This document shows positions 37,161-46,712 of a stretch of DNA of 64,000 nucleotides, piece after piece. How positions within the stretch are numbered: position 1 is the stretch's first letter; each line of letters begins with the position of its first letter. The DNA is from Paenibacillus lacisoli. Lineage in GTDB: Bacteria > Bacillota > Bacilli > Paenibacillales > Paenibacillaceae. The stretch is taken from the NCBI RefSeq assembly GCF_030580655.1, contig NZ_JAUQTB010000010.1:62001-126000 (forward strand), in the 5' to 3' direction. A program made the translations under genes and the position numbers. The notes under the pieces were generated by a model. It saw nothing but the letters and a program-made list of their open reading frames with translations. It searched no databases and had not been told where the DNA came from.

Positions 37161-38138
37161 CTACATGATGCTTTCTTTGGTCACTTTCTTGAAGATGCCG
37201 TTCGCCGTAAACAACAGGATAATGCTGACTACCGAGTTGAATATACCGATCGCCGTACCGTATGAGAACCGGCCCATGTTTAAACCGTAGTTCAAGGCAT
37301 ACAGATCGAGTACTTCGGAGTAGTCGGTTACCAGGCTGTTGCCAAGGAGGAACTGCTTCTCGAAGCCGATACTGATCAGGTGACCAATCGACATGATGAA
37401 CAGAACGGAAATGGTGGAACGAATACCTGGCAGCGTAATATGCCACATCTGTCTCCAGCGGCTTGCACCGTCCACGCGGGAAGCTTCATACAGCTCCTGG
37501 TCGATCCCCGTGATGGCAGCCAGATAAATGATTGTATTCCAGCCTGTCTCTTTCCATAGATCTGAAGCGGTTACAATGTACCAGAACCAGCTGCCCTTGG
37601 CCATAAACTGTATCGGCTGGTCTGTAATATGCAGCCACATCAGGAGATCGTTGACGATACCGCCGTCAATAGACAGCATTTTCGTTACGATACCTGCTAC
37701 TACGACCCATGATACAAAGTGAGGCAGATACGAAACCGTTTGCACAAAGCGTTTAAAGATCATGCCGCGCAGCTCATTCAGCAGGATGGCGAAGAAAATC
37801 GGAATAATAAACCCGAGCACGATGCCCATCAAGCTCATCGCAAGCGTGTTTCTCAATACGAGATAAAATCGCTCATCACTAAACAGTTCTTTGAAATGAT
37901 CGAATCCCACCCATTTTTGGTCACCGAACGAACGGGCCGGCTTGTAGTTCTGAAAAGCCATCGTCCATCCCCACAAAGGCAGATAGCTGAAGACGAATAC
38001 CCAGATGACAAAGGGCAGCGACATCAGGTACAGATATTTTTGCTGCTTCAGGCTTTCCACAAACCCTCCGCGTTTCCCCCTGGGAGACTTCAGTTTCCCT
38101 TTCTTTTTGGAGGAAGCGGTTTCAGTTAGCGTTTCCAT
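37161..38138 (-). CDS. Carbohydrate ABC transporter permease, LplB type
   Basis: 325 residues. A basic cytoplasmic N-terminus (SSKKKGKLKSPRGKRGG) precedes six predicted helices; the EAA loop is YEASRVDGASRW followed by ITLPGI. ATG 38138 follows AAGGAGGGG. First transport gene of the second carbohydrate locus, separated by a terminator from the kinase/regulator pair upstream. A TATGAT -10 and GTACC repeats lie just before it, so it is likely the main target of that pair. Confidence 0.92.
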   Translation of the reverse strand: METLTETASSKKKGKLKSPRGKRGGFVESLKQQKYLYLMSLPFVIWVFVFSYLPLWGWTMAFQNYKPARSFGDQKWVGFDHFKELFSDERFYLVLRNTLAMSLMGIVLGFIIPIFFAILLNELRGMIFKRFVQTVSYLPHFVSWVVVAGIVTKMLSIDGGIVNDLLMWLHITDQPIQFMAKGSWFWYIVTASDLWKETGWNTIIYLAAITGIDQELYEASRVDGASRWRQMWHITLPGIRSTISVLFIMSIGHLISIGFEKQFLLGNSLVTDYSEVLDLYALNYGLNMGRFSYGTAIGIFNSVVSIILLFTANGIFKKVTKESIM

Positions 38139-38195
38139 TTCTGGACCCCTCCTTGTTTCTTATGACAATATCATACTCCACGGGGCCGCTACCGA

Positions 38196-38214
38196 GTACC
38201 CAAGGTTTTGTACC
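38196..38214. promoter_or_regulatory. GTACC direct repeat before the permease operon
   Basis: GTACC occurs at 38196-38200 and 38210-38214, 14 bases apart, upstream of a minus-strand TATGAT. It may be the binding site of the adjacent AraC-type response regulator. Two five-base words are weak evidence. Confidence 0.25.
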
Positions 38215-38256
38215 TAAAATCATATAAAAATTAGATATTCCCCCTCCGGACAGCAG

Positions 38257-38285
38257 AAAACGCCGTTCCCGGTGAACAGCGTTTT
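38257..38285 (-). terminator. Terminator of the kinase/regulator pair
   Basis: AAAACGCTGTTC and GAACGGCGTTTT on the minus strand pair with one wobble and end in a T-run. Confidence 0.7.
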
Positions 38286-38328
38286 CGCTTTCTCTAATTA
38301 TATAGGGTTTTAACTGGAGGCCTGCCCC

Positions 38329-39897
38329 CTATCCCCTGCCATGATCCCGGTAAGAGGACGGTGAGGAGCCTACATATCTTTTGAATTTGCTGTGAAAATA
38401 ATCGACATTGCCGTATCCGACCCGTTCCGCTACCTGATGCACCTTCAGGCCCTGGGACAGCAGCTCTTTGGCGTTCTCGATCCTTACCTTGTCCAGAAAA
38501 GCATTGAAGCTCTCCCCGGTATGGCTTTTAAACAGTTTGCCCAGATACCCGCTGTTGTAATTGAAAATCTCCGCCAGCAGCTCAAGCTTCAGATTCTCGC
38601 TGTAATTGCGGCGAATGAAGTCTACCATCTGCTTCAGCACGATATCCTTGCTGCTTCCACCCAGGTGACTGATCAGCTGGCTGAGCTGCTCTTCCGCCCG
38701 CAGCACGAGGCAATCCAGCGTGGGCTGACGGTACACCTCGGATAGCAATGCCGTAGTATCCTGCAGCGTATCCAGTCGTCCGCTCTGGCTGGCCGACAGC
38801 TTGTTCATAGCAAGCGAGAAGACTTGGGCAAAGCCGTTCTTCAGGGACTGCTCCGTCCTGTAGTATCTCGGCAGGACATCCTTCATCTCGGCAAGCACCC
38901 GCTTGACTGCCTCAAGGCTGACGATATCGAGTGCGTAATACAGCTTCTCGGCATAATGAACCGGATCCTGATCGCTATCCTCATCCCCAGCCCGTTCCTC
39001 TGCCGCTACGGAAGATTCCAGTACACTCAGATCCTGTGGCAGCATCAACCGCTGCTCACGATATAGAAAACGGAAACTCAGCAATCGGGATGCCACGGCG
39101 TAGGAAGCTGTAAGCTCATGCAGATCCGTGACTGACTCGCCCGCCGCTCCGAAAATACGATAACCCCATGTGCTTGCAGCTTCTGTCAGCTCCTCGCTCA
39201 GCAGCCGGGCTGCTTCGGTTCCATAGACTGGCTCTCGCAGCAGAATACCGACATGATAACCCGCTGAAAACAGAATGCCCCGGTCCCGCAAATCGAACAG
39301 CTCACTGATCCGCCGCTTCACAGCAGCTTCTGCCAGTGAGTCACTGCCGTTCTCATTCAGCAGTTCCAGCAAAATAACCTGATAGGAAGGCCAGTTCAGG
39401 TTCAATTGAACAGCGGGATCACGGTCTCCGGATAAGGATTCGCTGCTGAACAGGAGCGCCTCCACCAGGTGATCCCGGTATATCATCTCTTCCTGCACCT
39501 GCCGCGGTCCGTTGTTTTGCTCCCGGACCAGCATAGTGTGAATGCGCAGCAGCTCCTCTTTCATTTCATCCTCATCGACCGGCTTCAGCAAGTAGCTGTT
39601 GACACCCATCGTGATGGCTTCCTTAGCGTAATCAAAATCCGCATAACCGCTTAATATGATGAAATGCACACTCGCTCCCGACTGCCTCAGCTCACGAATA
39701 ACTTCAAGACCTGTCATACCGGGCATACGGATATCAATAATGATAAGATCAGGCTGCACCTCCTGGTACTTCTGCAAAGCTTCCCGTCCATTTGCTGCCG
39801 TAGCGGCAACGCTGTATCCCAGCTCCTCCCACTCCATGATCGAGGCCAGACCTTCACGAATCATGGGTTCATCATCTGCTATTAATACTTTGAACAT
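38329..39897 (-). CDS. AraC-type response regulator (YesN-like)
   Basis: About 522 residues, cytosolic. N-terminal receiver domain with DDEP acidic pocket, phospho-acceptor Asp in PDLIIIDIRMPG and Lys in LKPVDEDE; a middle region of unknown fold; C-terminal AraC double helix-turn-helix (LELLAEIFNYNSGYLGKLFK and VAERVGYGNVDYFHSKFK). The start is ATG 39897 with GGAAGGAG six bases upstream, which overlaps the kinase gene's 3' end by 26 bases. It should activate the permease operon that begins 190 bases downstream. Confidence 0.93.
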   Translation of the reverse strand: MFKVLIADDEPMIREGLASIMEWEELGYSVAATAANGREALQKYQEVQPDLIIIDIRMPGMTGLEVIRELRQSGASVHFIILSGYADFDYAKEAITMGVNSYLLKPVDEDEMKEELLRIHTMLVREQNNGPRQVQEEMIYRDHLVEALLFSSESLSGDRDPAVQLNLNWPSYQVILLELLNENGSDSLAEAAVKRRISELFDLRDRGILFSAGYHVGILLREPVYGTEAARLLSEELTEAASTWGYRIFGAAGESVTDLHELTASYAVASRLLSFRFLYREQRLMLPQDLSVLESSVAAEERAGDEDSDQDPVHYAEKLYYALDIVSLEAVKRVLAEMKDVLPRYYRTEQSLKNGFAQVFSLAMNKLSASQSGRLDTLQDTTALLSEVYRQPTLDCLVLRAEEQLSQLISHLGGSSKDIVLKQMVDFIRRNYSENLKLELLAEIFNYNSGYLGKLFKSHTGESFNAFLDKVRIENAKELLSQGLKVHQVAERVGYGNVDYFHSKFKRYVGSSPSSYRDHGRG

Positions 39898-41680
39898 ACG
39901 GCTCTCCTTCCCTCGGTACAGCAAAACTGATCTCCGTGCCTTCCTCAGGCACGCTCCGGATCACTAGACCATATTCCTCCCCATAAAAGAGAGTCAGGCG
40001 CTGATGTACATTACGAAGTCCGATCCGGCTCTTCTCTTCCTCTTCCTCGCTCGTTACAAATGCGATAACTTCCTCACGCCGCTCTGGTGTCATGCCGCGC
40101 CCATTGTCCGACACCCGGACCGCAATCCGGTCGTGTTCCATGCGGATCATAATTTCAATGTACACGCCGCCCTCCTTATTCTCCAGGCCATGAACAATCG
40201 AATTTTCAACCAGAGGCTGGATAATCAGCGGCGGAATCAGCACACCCATGACCTCGGGATCCATATGAATATCATAACGCAGCCGGTCATCATAGCGAAA
40301 TTTCTGAATCTCCAGGTAGGACCGGACCAGCTCCATCTCCTGTTTAATGGTCGTCTTCCCGCTGCCGATCTCCAAGTTTCCGCGCATCAGCTTGCCAAGC
40401 AGACGTACGATATTGGCAATCTCCTTTTCTCCCTTCATATGCGCCTTCATACGGATTGACTCCAGCGCATTAAACAGGAAATGCGGATTGATCTGGCTTG
40501 CCATCATTTTGAGCGTAATTTCCTTTTGGGCTAATTCGAGCTTGCTATTTTTTTCGCTAGTCTCATAAACCTGATTCATCAGCTGATTAATGCTAGCGAC
40601 CATATAGTTGAACTGCCTGGACAGCTGGCCGATCTCATCATTGCCATCAATCCGCGCAACAATATTGAAGTTGCCCCTGGCGACCTTGTTCAGATGACGG
40701 CTCAGCCTCAGCAGCCGTTTGGTGATCAGATAGGATACCATCTGGACCAGCACAAGACCGATGATCAGAATGGTCAAAATCATCAGTAGACCGATCAGGC
40801 TTACCCGGTTAGCATCTTTGACGATGCTCTCTGTAGAAAATACCGAAATAATTTTGAGTCCTGACATACTTGAAACAGGCATCAGCTCATCCACAACGAT
40901 GTTGGAGGGCACCCCTCCGACTTTGGCCTTAAATGTTTTATCCTTGATAGTACTCAGGTTAAATCCCAAATTCAGCTCTTTGAGCGTCTTGCCGACCATG
41001 GAAGGGTTCTTGGCAGCTACCACATAACCAAGCTGGTCTGCAATCAGCGTCTCGAACGGCTCCTGGCTTAGCATGCTGTTCAGCTCGCTCTGGTTAATTC
41101 CGATCATTAGCACACCGCTGGTCCGGTACTCAGGGAAGGTAATCTTGCGGACAAGACTGAGGCGGTTCATGGGATTATCCTCCGGATCGTGTACATAAAA
41201 CCAGCCGATGGCGCTTGTTTTGCGGGTAGCCTTGAACCACTCCTCGCTCTCTGTCTGTGAATTAATAGGGATGAATTCCAGGTTATTCACAAGTGTATCG
41301 TTAAAGGAATAGAACCGGATATTCGCGACTTCCCTGTATTGGCGTGTATATTCTTCAAAACGGTGAAATCCCAAGTACGCATTCGTCAGCTCGACCATAT
41401 TTTTATAGCGCTTGTTAACGATTTCCTTGAGCTCTGAGTCAAACATGAACAGATTGGAGATATCTGTCGGCACCCGGAGCAGATTCGCGGCTTGGCTTTT
41501 AATTTTATCCACGTTATTCGTAGTCTGGGCCACAGCACTATCCAGCGCCTGCTGGCGCATATAGGCCACAACTCCGCCGCCGATCACAAGAACGGGAATC
41601 ATAACAATAAAGATAAAAGCGAGCAGCAGCTTGTGCCTCATCCTCATGTCATTGGTCAGGCGTACCAGCTTCTGAAACAT
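39872..41680 (-). CDS. YesM-like sensor histidine kinase
   Basis: 602 residues, membrane. First helix near 16-39, extracellular sensor (dCache-like) to about 285, second helix near 290-312, HAMP linker, then a His_kinase domain with the phospho-His in QINPHFLFNALES and an HATPase domain with the DNGRGM G-box. This is the LytS/YesM class without a HisKA dimerisation domain. Overlap with the regulator gene indicates translational coupling. A cre-like site lies about 65 bases upstream. The signal is probably the oligosaccharide or its binding protein. Confidence 0.93.
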   Translation of the reverse strand: MFQKLVRLTNDMRMRHKLLLAFIFIVMIPVLVIGGGVVAYMRQQALDSAVAQTTNNVDKIKSQAANLLRVPTDISNLFMFDSELKEIVNKRYKNMVELTNAYLGFHRFEEYTRQYREVANIRFYSFNDTLVNNLEFIPINSQTESEEWFKATRKTSAIGWFYVHDPEDNPMNRLSLVRKITFPEYRTSGVLMIGINQSELNSMLSQEPFETLIADQLGYVVAAKNPSMVGKTLKELNLGFNLSTIKDKTFKAKVGGVPSNIVVDELMPVSSMSGLKIISVFSTESIVKDANRVSLIGLLMILTILIIGLVLVQMVSYLITKRLLRLSRHLNKVARGNFNIVARIDGNDEIGQLSRQFNYMVASINQLMNQVYETSEKNSKLELAQKEITLKMMASQINPHFLFNALESIRMKAHMKGEKEIANIVRLLGKLMRGNLEIGSGKTTIKQEMELVRSYLEIQKFRYDDRLRYDIHMDPEVMGVLIPPLIIQPLVENSIVHGLENKEGGVYIEIMIRMEHDRIAVRVSDNGRGMTPERREEVIAFVTSEEEEEKSRIGLRNVHQRLTLFYGEEYGLVIRSVPEEGTEISFAVPREGEPYVQSINSR

Positions 41681-41745
41681 TCAGGGTCACTTCCTCATTA
41701 GGTTCAGGCACTTTCGTACATTTTCAATTATTTGCAAAACTGGAT

Positions 41746-41759
41746 GCTAAGCGCTTTCA
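41746..41759. promoter_or_regulatory. cre-like site upstream of the kinase/regulator genes
   Basis: GCTAAGCGCTTTCA matches the catabolite-responsive consensus at 12 of 14 positions including the AAGCGCTTTCA core. AGACGTTTTCGA near 41803 is a second partial match. Confidence 0.5.
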
Positions 41760-41815
41760 ACATTCATCATCGATTATATCGGGTTTGTTCAAAAGGTGTC
41801 AAAGACGTTTTCGAC

Positions 41816-41850
41816 AAAAAAGGACCCTCTTTTTCAAGATGATCCCTTTT
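41816..41850 (-). terminator. Terminator after the DUF1836 gene
   Basis: On the minus strand AAAAGGGATCATCTT pairs imperfectly with AAGAGGGTCCTTTT and is followed by more T. Confidence 0.6.
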
Positions 41851-41880
41851 ATTTAGTAAGTATAGGTAATCCATAGCGTA

Positions 41881-42651
41881 TCAGAATTCCAAGAACAGCG
41901 TTGCATTCACATAACGTCTCGCCATAGACAGGAAATAAGAGGTCTGCACAGATACCGCTGCGATCAGCAGCACATTTCCGACCGCCTTCCTCTGCCCTGG
42001 AAGCAGGTGGTGAAGTCTGCCTGCATAACGGTCAGACGCAGTCCGGATCACGCTTTCCGTCAGGCTGTCCTGACGATGACCGCCTGCCGTATGTCCGGCA
42101 ATATCGAGCATCTGGTCGTTATTGGCATCCAGCTCCTCGAACATGGTAGAGTATGCTGCATACAGCTCTACAGGCTCAATCCAGTCATCTGCATCTTCTG
42201 TCGGCTCTTGAAACAAAATATGAAAAAGCCTGCGTATGGATTCAAAATCCAGACTCGCCTTTAGATCCTCCACGATCAGGAGCAGGGCTGCCTGGTTAAT
42301 GGAATATTTTTTGCCGATCTTCGGGGATCCCAGGAACTCCTTGAAGTCACGCTTGACCCAATTCTGCATGGAGGTCAGGGAAGCCTGGCTGTACTCAATC
42401 AGCTGACCGAGTGCAGCAATCTCCTGCAAGGAAAAGGAATTTCCTTGACGGCCTTTTATCATTTTATCCAGTACGGGGGGAACAGCTGTATCCAGAAAGG
42501 CAGGCATCCACTGCTCCTGCTCTTGATCAATCGGATGATTTCTCTTCCAGGCACACTGCAATACGGACAGCGGCTGCAAATCCTCTCTTCGTCCATCCAG
42601 CGCAAGCAGCAGCTGTGCAACGTCTTTCCGGGTAAGGGTAAAAGACTCCAA
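41881..42651 (-). CDS. DUF1836 (MerR-like HTH) protein
   Basis: 256 residues. The conserved DUF1836 block is clear: SLQEIAALGQLIEYSQASLT, then QNWVKRDFKEFLGSPKIG and KYSINQAALLLIVEDLK, a MerR-like DNA-binding fold followed by a helical bundle. A C-terminal hydrophobic stretch (AVGNVLLIAAVSVQTSYFLSM) could be a membrane helix or buried core. The start is a TTG at 42651 with AAGGAGG seven bases upstream. Divergent from the CNNM/CorC gene across 237 bases. Function unknown; a transcription role is inferred from the fold. Confidence 0.75.
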   Translation of the reverse strand: MESFTLTRKDVAQLLLALDGRREDLQPLSVLQCAWKRNHPIDQEQEQWMPAFLDTAVPPVLDKMIKGRQGNSFSLQEIAALGQLIEYSQASLTSMQNWVKRDFKEFLGSPKIGKKYSINQAALLLIVEDLKASLDFESIRRLFHILFQEPTEDADDWIEPVELYAAYSTMFEELDANNDQMLDIAGHTAGGHRQDSLTESVIRTASDRYAGRLHHLLPGQRKAVGNVLLIAAVSVQTSYFLSMARRYVNATLFLEF

Positions 42652-42808
42652 TATGATACCTCCTTACACGTATTTCAAGTTCATGCGAACTCATCATACG
42701 CCTTCAAAATCATGATGTAAAGAGACGAAATCGTGAGTGTTGAGCCTGTTTACACGCTAAATCGGTCCTGAAGGAGGTCTGACGTGCCGCTGGCCCTTTT
42801 TCAGGTAT

Positions 42809-42837
42809 TTGATATTCCGCTTAAAAGTTCTTACAAT
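42809..42837 (+). promoter_or_regulatory. Promoter of the CNNM/CorC gene
   Basis: TTGATA (42809-42814) and TACAAT (42832-42837) are spaced by exactly 17 bases. Confidence 0.7.
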
Positions 42838-42854
42838 AAGTTCATATGAACTTA
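42837..42854. promoter_or_regulatory. 18-bp perfect palindrome over the transcription start
   Basis: TAAGTTCATATGAACTTA begins at the last base of the -10 box and spans the expected +1, the classic place for a repressor operator. No family consensus I know matches it exactly. Confidence 0.7.
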
Positions 42855-42888
42855 AAATTATTAGATAAGGGATGAGTGAACATTAATT

Positions 42889-44220
42889 ATGGGTATAGGA
42901 CTTAGTCTGGTTTTGTTTGCATTGTTGATCATTTTGAGCGCTTTTTTTGTAGCAACTGAATTTGCTATTATCCGCATGCGTTCCAGTCGGGTCAATCAGC
43001 TGGTGGTAGAAGGGCACAAGAATGCGATTGCACTGCAGCGCGTAACCAGCAATCTGGACGGCTACCTGTCCGCGTGTCAGCTGGGGATAACCATTACAGC
43101 TCTGGGCCTCGGCTGGCTGGGTGAACCGACGGTAGCGAAGTTGTTTGAGCCTTTGTTCAAAATGATGCACATCGAAGGAAACCTAAATCATGTACTCGCG
43201 TTTATTATTTCCTTTATAGTGGTTACTTATATCCATGTGGTTGTTGGTGAGCTTGCCCCAAAAACATTGGCGATCCGCAAATCCGAAGGCGTCAGCCTGT
43301 TTACCTCAAAGCCGATCATCATGTTCAACCGGATCATGTATCCATTCATCTGGCTCCTGAACGGTTCCGCGAACGGCTTGGTTCGTCTCTTCGGACTTCA
43401 GCCTGCCAGCGAACATGAAGAAGCACATAGTCAGGAAGAGATTCAGATTATTCTCTCCGAAAGTGTGCAGAGCGGTAAAATCAATAATACGGAATACGGC
43501 TACGTGAACCGGATTTTCGCTTTCGACGAGACGGTAGCCAAAGAAATTATGGTCCCCCGAACAGATATGGTATGCTTATACACGAATCATTCCCTTCAGG
43601 AGAATATGCAGACCATTCATCAGGAGCAGTATACAAGGTTTCCGGTATCGACAGACAGCAAGGATCATATTATAGGTATGATTAACACGAAACAGCTGTT
43701 TCTGGAATATGACCGCAACCCTGAGCTTGACTTCCGGACGCTGGTTCATCCGATTTTGACGGTGCCTGAGGTTATGCCTGTCAGCGTTCTGCTGAAGCGT
43801 ATGCAGCTGGAACGGGTCCACATGGCCCTGCTGGTTGATGAATATGGAGGTACTTCCGGCCTGATTACCATCGAAGACATTTTGGAAGAGATTGTCGGCG
43901 AAATCCGCGACGAGTTCGACGCCGATGAACGGAAGGAAATCGAAAAACTGTCGGAGAATAGTTATCTGGTAGACGGTAAAGTGCTGATTTCGGAACTGAG
44001 TGATCTCACCGGCTTGTCACTGGACAACGAAGAGGTCGATACGGTCGGGGGGTGGGTATTCAGCCGGGTAGCCGAACCAAGAACGGGCAAGCAGTTCGTC
44101 GAAGAGAACGTGACCATCACCATTCGTGAGATGGGCAAGAACCGGATCCGCCGGGTTGAGGTAACCATAGACCAGCCTGACGGCAAAGGTGAAGAAGCCG
44201 ATCTCCCAGCCAACAACTAA
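42889..44220 (+). CDS. CNNM/CorC-type membrane protein (DUF21, CBS pair, CorC_HlyC)
   Basis: 443 residues. DUF21/CNNM membrane domain with four hydrophobic segments (about 1-190), a CBS pair (about 205-335, with EIMVPRTDM at its entrance and [23 protein letters not shown] at its end) and the C-terminal CorC_HlyC domain. Such proteins, including B. subtilis MpfA, act in Mg2+ export or homeostasis; the old hemolysin label is misleading. The ribosome site is weak. A repressor-like palindrome sits on its promoter. uppP follows 122 bases downstream on the same strand. Confidence 0.88.
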   Translation: MGIGLSLVLFALLIILSAFFVATEFAIIRMRSSRVNQLVVEGHKNAIALQRVTSNLDGYLSACQLGITITALGLGWLGEPTVAKLFEPLFKMMHIEGNLNHVLAFIISFIVVTYIHVVVGELAPKTLAIRKSEGVSLFTSKPIIMFNRIMYPFIWLLNGSANGLVRLFGLQPASEHEEAHSQEEIQIILSESVQSGKINNTEYGYVNRIFAFDETVAKEIMVPRTDMVCLYTNHSLQENMQTIHQEQYTRFPVSTDSKDHIIGMINTKQLFLEYDRNPELDFRTLVHPILTVPEVMPVSVLLKRMQLERVHMALLVDEYGGTSGLITIEDILEEIVGEIRDEFDADERKEIEKLSENSYLVDGKVLISELSDLTGLSLDNEEVDTVGGWVFSRVAEPRTGKQFVEENVTITIREMGKNRIRRVEVTIDQPDGKGEEADLPANN

Positions 44221-44280
44221 AAAGAGAACATGGCAGCAGCCATCGGGCTGCCCCGGGACAGATTAGAGCCGTTCCGGGAA

Positions 44281-44317
44281 TTACAGGGCATACGGCACTT
44301 CAGCCGGTGCCCTGTAA
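44281..44317 (+). other. Large stem-loop in the uppP leader
   Basis: TTACAGGGCA and TGCCCTGTAA pair perfectly, with an inner CGGC/GCCG stem. There is no T-run, and the structure ends about ten bases before the uppP ribosome site. A smaller stem (GGCAGC...GCTGCC) lies at 44233-44253. A translation-control or mRNA-stability role is possible. Confidence 0.55.
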
Positions 44318-44342
44318 GCATGCAGTGGAAGGAGACAAGACA

Positions 44343-45146
44343 TTGGATTTTTTATCATCAATTATTATGGGTATTATTGAAGGTCTGACCGAGTTCCTTC
44401 CGGTATCCTCGACAGGCCACATGATTCTGACGGCCCATCTGCTGGGCCTGAACACGGACAGTGATTCTGTCAAAACTTTCGAGGTTGTCGTACAGCTTGG
44501 TGCGGTACTGGCTGTCGTTGTTCTGTACTTCAAGAAGTTCCTCAGCTTGTTTGATTTTCGCAAACAGACACGCCTCTCCCTTCGTCCCCGCCTGAATCTG
44601 TTACATATCATTCTGGCCATGATCCCGGCAGGCATCCTGGGCGTGCTGCTCCGTGACGTCATTAAGGACGACCTGTTTGGTCCCCAGACGGTCGTATACA
44701 GCCTGGTCATCGGCGGTATCCTGATGATCGTTGCCGAGAAGTTTCACCCGCGTACAACGGCTGAAACGGTGGACGACATTACATACAAGCAGGCATTTAT
44801 CGTCGGTCTGTTCCAGATCCTTGCGCTATGGCCTGGCTTCTCCCGCTCCGGTTCCACGATCTCTGGCGGTCTCTTCGCCAGAATCAGCGCCACAGCCGCA
44901 GCCGAATTTACATTCCTGGTATCGGTCCCGATCATGCTCGGCGCAACAGGCGTTGACCTGATCAAAAGTGCAGGTCATCTGAACACCAGCGATTTCCCGG
45001 TGTTCGCAGCCGGTTTCATCGCAGCTTTCATCGTTGGTATGCTGGCCATCAAGACGTTCTTGGGTCTCCTGAAACGTCTGAGCCTGACCACCTTTGCCAT
45101 TTACCGTTTTATCGTAGCCATTATCTTCTTCATTATCTTGTTCTAA
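44343..45146 (+). CDS. uppP: Undecaprenyl-diphosphatase UppP (BacA)
   Basis: 267 residues, polytopic membrane protein. It dephosphorylates undecaprenyl pyrophosphate to recycle the carrier lipid of peptidoglycan synthesis and confers bacitracin tolerance. Both active-site motifs are intact: [14 protein letters not shown] near the N-terminus and [13 protein letters not shown] in the middle. The start is a TTG at 44343, with GGAAGGAG eight bases upstream and a protein beginning [10 protein letters not shown] as in the family; the upstream reading to 44307 runs through the leader stem. Confidence 0.95.
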   Translation: MDFLSSIIMGIIEGLTEFLPVSSTGHMILTAHLLGLNTDSDSVKTFEVVVQLGAVLAVVVLYFKKFLSLFDFRKQTRLSLRPRLNLLHIILAMIPAGILGVLLRDVIKDDLFGPQTVVYSLVIGGILMIVAEKFHPRTTAETVDDITYKQAFIVGLFQILALWPGFSRSGSTISGGLFARISATAAAEFTFLVSVPIMLGATGVDLIKSAGHLNTSDFPVFAAGFIAAFIVGMLAIKTFLGLLKRLSLTTFAIYRFIVAIIFFIILF

Positions 45147-45153
45147 CAAACCA

Positions 45154-45204
45154 AAAGGCACACCGGTTCCATGGGACGTATCCCGCAGCCGGTGTGCCTT
45201 TTTG
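45154..45204. terminator. Bidirectional terminator between uppP and thioredoxin genes
   Basis: AAAAGGCACACCGG and CCGGTGTGCCTTTT flank a longer loop with an inner GGGA/TCCC pairing; T-runs on both strands. Confidence 0.9.
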
Positions 45205-45215
45205 CTGATGCAAGA

Positions 45216-45542
45216 TTACTGCTTGGATTCCAGTGTCTGGAGATACTCTGATACCTGCGAAGGCGTCTTCGCATATTTGCTGTGCAGATGGGCAATCTTC
45301 TCCCCATTCTTGAACACCAGCAGGCTCGGAATACCGCGCACCTGATTGGCCTCAGCCAGCGGCTGGAACTGCTCTGCATCCATGGCCAGGAACTGCTTGT
45401 CCGGATTCTGCTCGATAATGCCGCCCATAAATTTGTCCAATGTCTTGCAGTCCGGGCACCACGTGGCATCAAATTTGATGACGGTCAGCTGGTCACCCTG
45501 GATCGCGTCTTGATACTGCTGTTCGGATTGTATACGTTCCAT
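45216..45542 (-). CDS. Thioredoxin-like protein
   Basis: 108 residues, cytosolic. The redox site WCPDC (Cys29, Cys32) replaces the classical WCGPC, with the cis-proline in GIPSLLVF. The Asp-for-Pro change is seen in the small thioredoxin-like proteins common in Bacillales and may alter redox potential. Start ATG 45542 follows AGGGGGAA. It stands alone, convergent with uppP. Partner unknown. Confidence 0.9.
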   Translation of the reverse strand: MERIQSEQQYQDAIQGDQLTVIKFDATWCPDCKTLDKFMGGIIEQNPDKQFLAMDAEQFQPLAEANQVRGIPSLLVFKNGEKIAHLHSKYAKTPSQVSEYLQTLESKQ

Positions 45543-45627
45543 GGCGGAATTCCCCCTAATTTAAAATCATGATCCATTCCATTGTAGCTCTTCCAGATGG
45601 AATTGCAACTATGACAGATACAGCCGC

Positions 45628-46536
45628 TTAACGGTGCTGCTGATACGTATTGGCCCGGCTGGCTGAAGTGATCAGCCTGATCTCGTCTTCCGTTAATTGC
45701 GGGGCATCAGCAGCTTCAATATTGTGAATCAGCTGTGCAGACGAGCTTGCACCGGGTATAACCACGGCCACAGATGGCTGGGCCAGGCTGAAACGAATGG
45801 CCGTCTGACTCATGCTGCGTGTCGGACCCGTCAGTGTGTGCAGCTTCTCCCGAAGTGCCAGCAGCTCTTCCTGCTGATAATCCAGGTAACCTTTTGCCGT
45901 TTTGGCAGCTCCCGACTCAGCCAGGACCCCGCTGGCTACAGGGCCGCGGGCAATCGCACTAATCCCTTTATTCTGAAGCAGAGGAAGTACCTCCTCCTCT
46001 GCCCGGCGGTCGACAATGCTGTATTGATTCATAACACTGACGATGCCGGAGCGCTTTACATATTCCCGAATGACATTTGGACGGATTGAAGAGATGCCGT
46101 AATAACGGATGACTCCCTCCCTTTTCAATTGTTCAAAGGCTTCAATCGTCTCGTCGATCGGATCATCCAATGTCCCGCCATGCAGCTGATAAAGATCAAT
46201 GTAATCCGTACCGAGGCGGCGAAGGCTTTCCTTTACCGCAGACAGGATATAGGCCTTGGACGCATCCCATACCCAGCCTTCCTGGCCTGGTATGCGGCGG
46301 TTACCCACTTTGGTAGCGAGAATGACATCCTCCCTGCGTCCTTTGATTGCTTTGCCAACCAGTTCCTCATTGCGGCCTGCATCATACAGATCCGAAGTGT
46401 CCAGGAAATTGACGCCGCGCTCCAGTGCCTCATGGATCAGCGTGACCGCATGGGCTTCCTCCGTCCCCAGTGACATGCAGCCCAGGCCAATTTCTCCGGC
46501 ATACAGCTCAGATTGTCCTATCCGGTTTTTTTTCAT
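45628..46536 (-). CDS. Aldo/keto reductase
   Basis: About 302 residues, cytosolic (beta/alpha)8 NADPH-dependent oxidoreductase. The catalytic tetrad is visible: Asp and Tyr in LDTSDLYDAGRNEE, Lys in ILATKVGN, His in LYQLHGG; the C-terminal cofactor segment VVIPGASSSAQ is present. ATG 46536 (MKKNRIGQSEL) fits the family; ATG 46545 is nine bases upstream and also possible. No operon partner. Physiological substrate unknown. Confidence 0.88.
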   Translation of the reverse strand: MKKNRIGQSELYAGEIGLGCMSLGTEEAHAVTLIHEALERGVNFLDTSDLYDAGRNEELVGKAIKGRREDVILATKVGNRRIPGQEGWVWDASKAYILSAVKESLRRLGTDYIDLYQLHGGTLDDPIDETIEAFEQLKREGVIRYYGISSIRPNVIREYVKRSGIVSVMNQYSIVDRRAEEEVLPLLQNKGISAIARGPVASGVLAESGAAKTAKGYLDYQQEELLALREKLHTLTGPTRSMSQTAIRFSLAQPSVAVVIPGASSSAQLIHNIEAADAPQLTEDEIRLITSASRANTYQQHR

Positions 46537-46663
46537 GCACCTCATCCTCTCCTGAATTCATATCCAATCTCACTTCACGGAATCCCTTCAAATTTAATCC
46601 CTTTTCAACAGCAGTATAAACGGTTCCGGCTATCCAAGTCCAAAAACCACGATGATACACAGC

Positions 46664-46700
46664 AAAAAGCAGACCCGAATTACTGATTCAAGGTCTGCTT
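46664..46700 (-). terminator. Terminator of the yclNOPQ operon
   Basis: AAGCAGACC and GGTCTGCTT flank the loop and are followed on the minus strand by a T-run. It lies 13 bases beyond the yclQ stop. Confidence 0.85.
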
Positions 46701-46712
46701 CCCGCACTGCTG

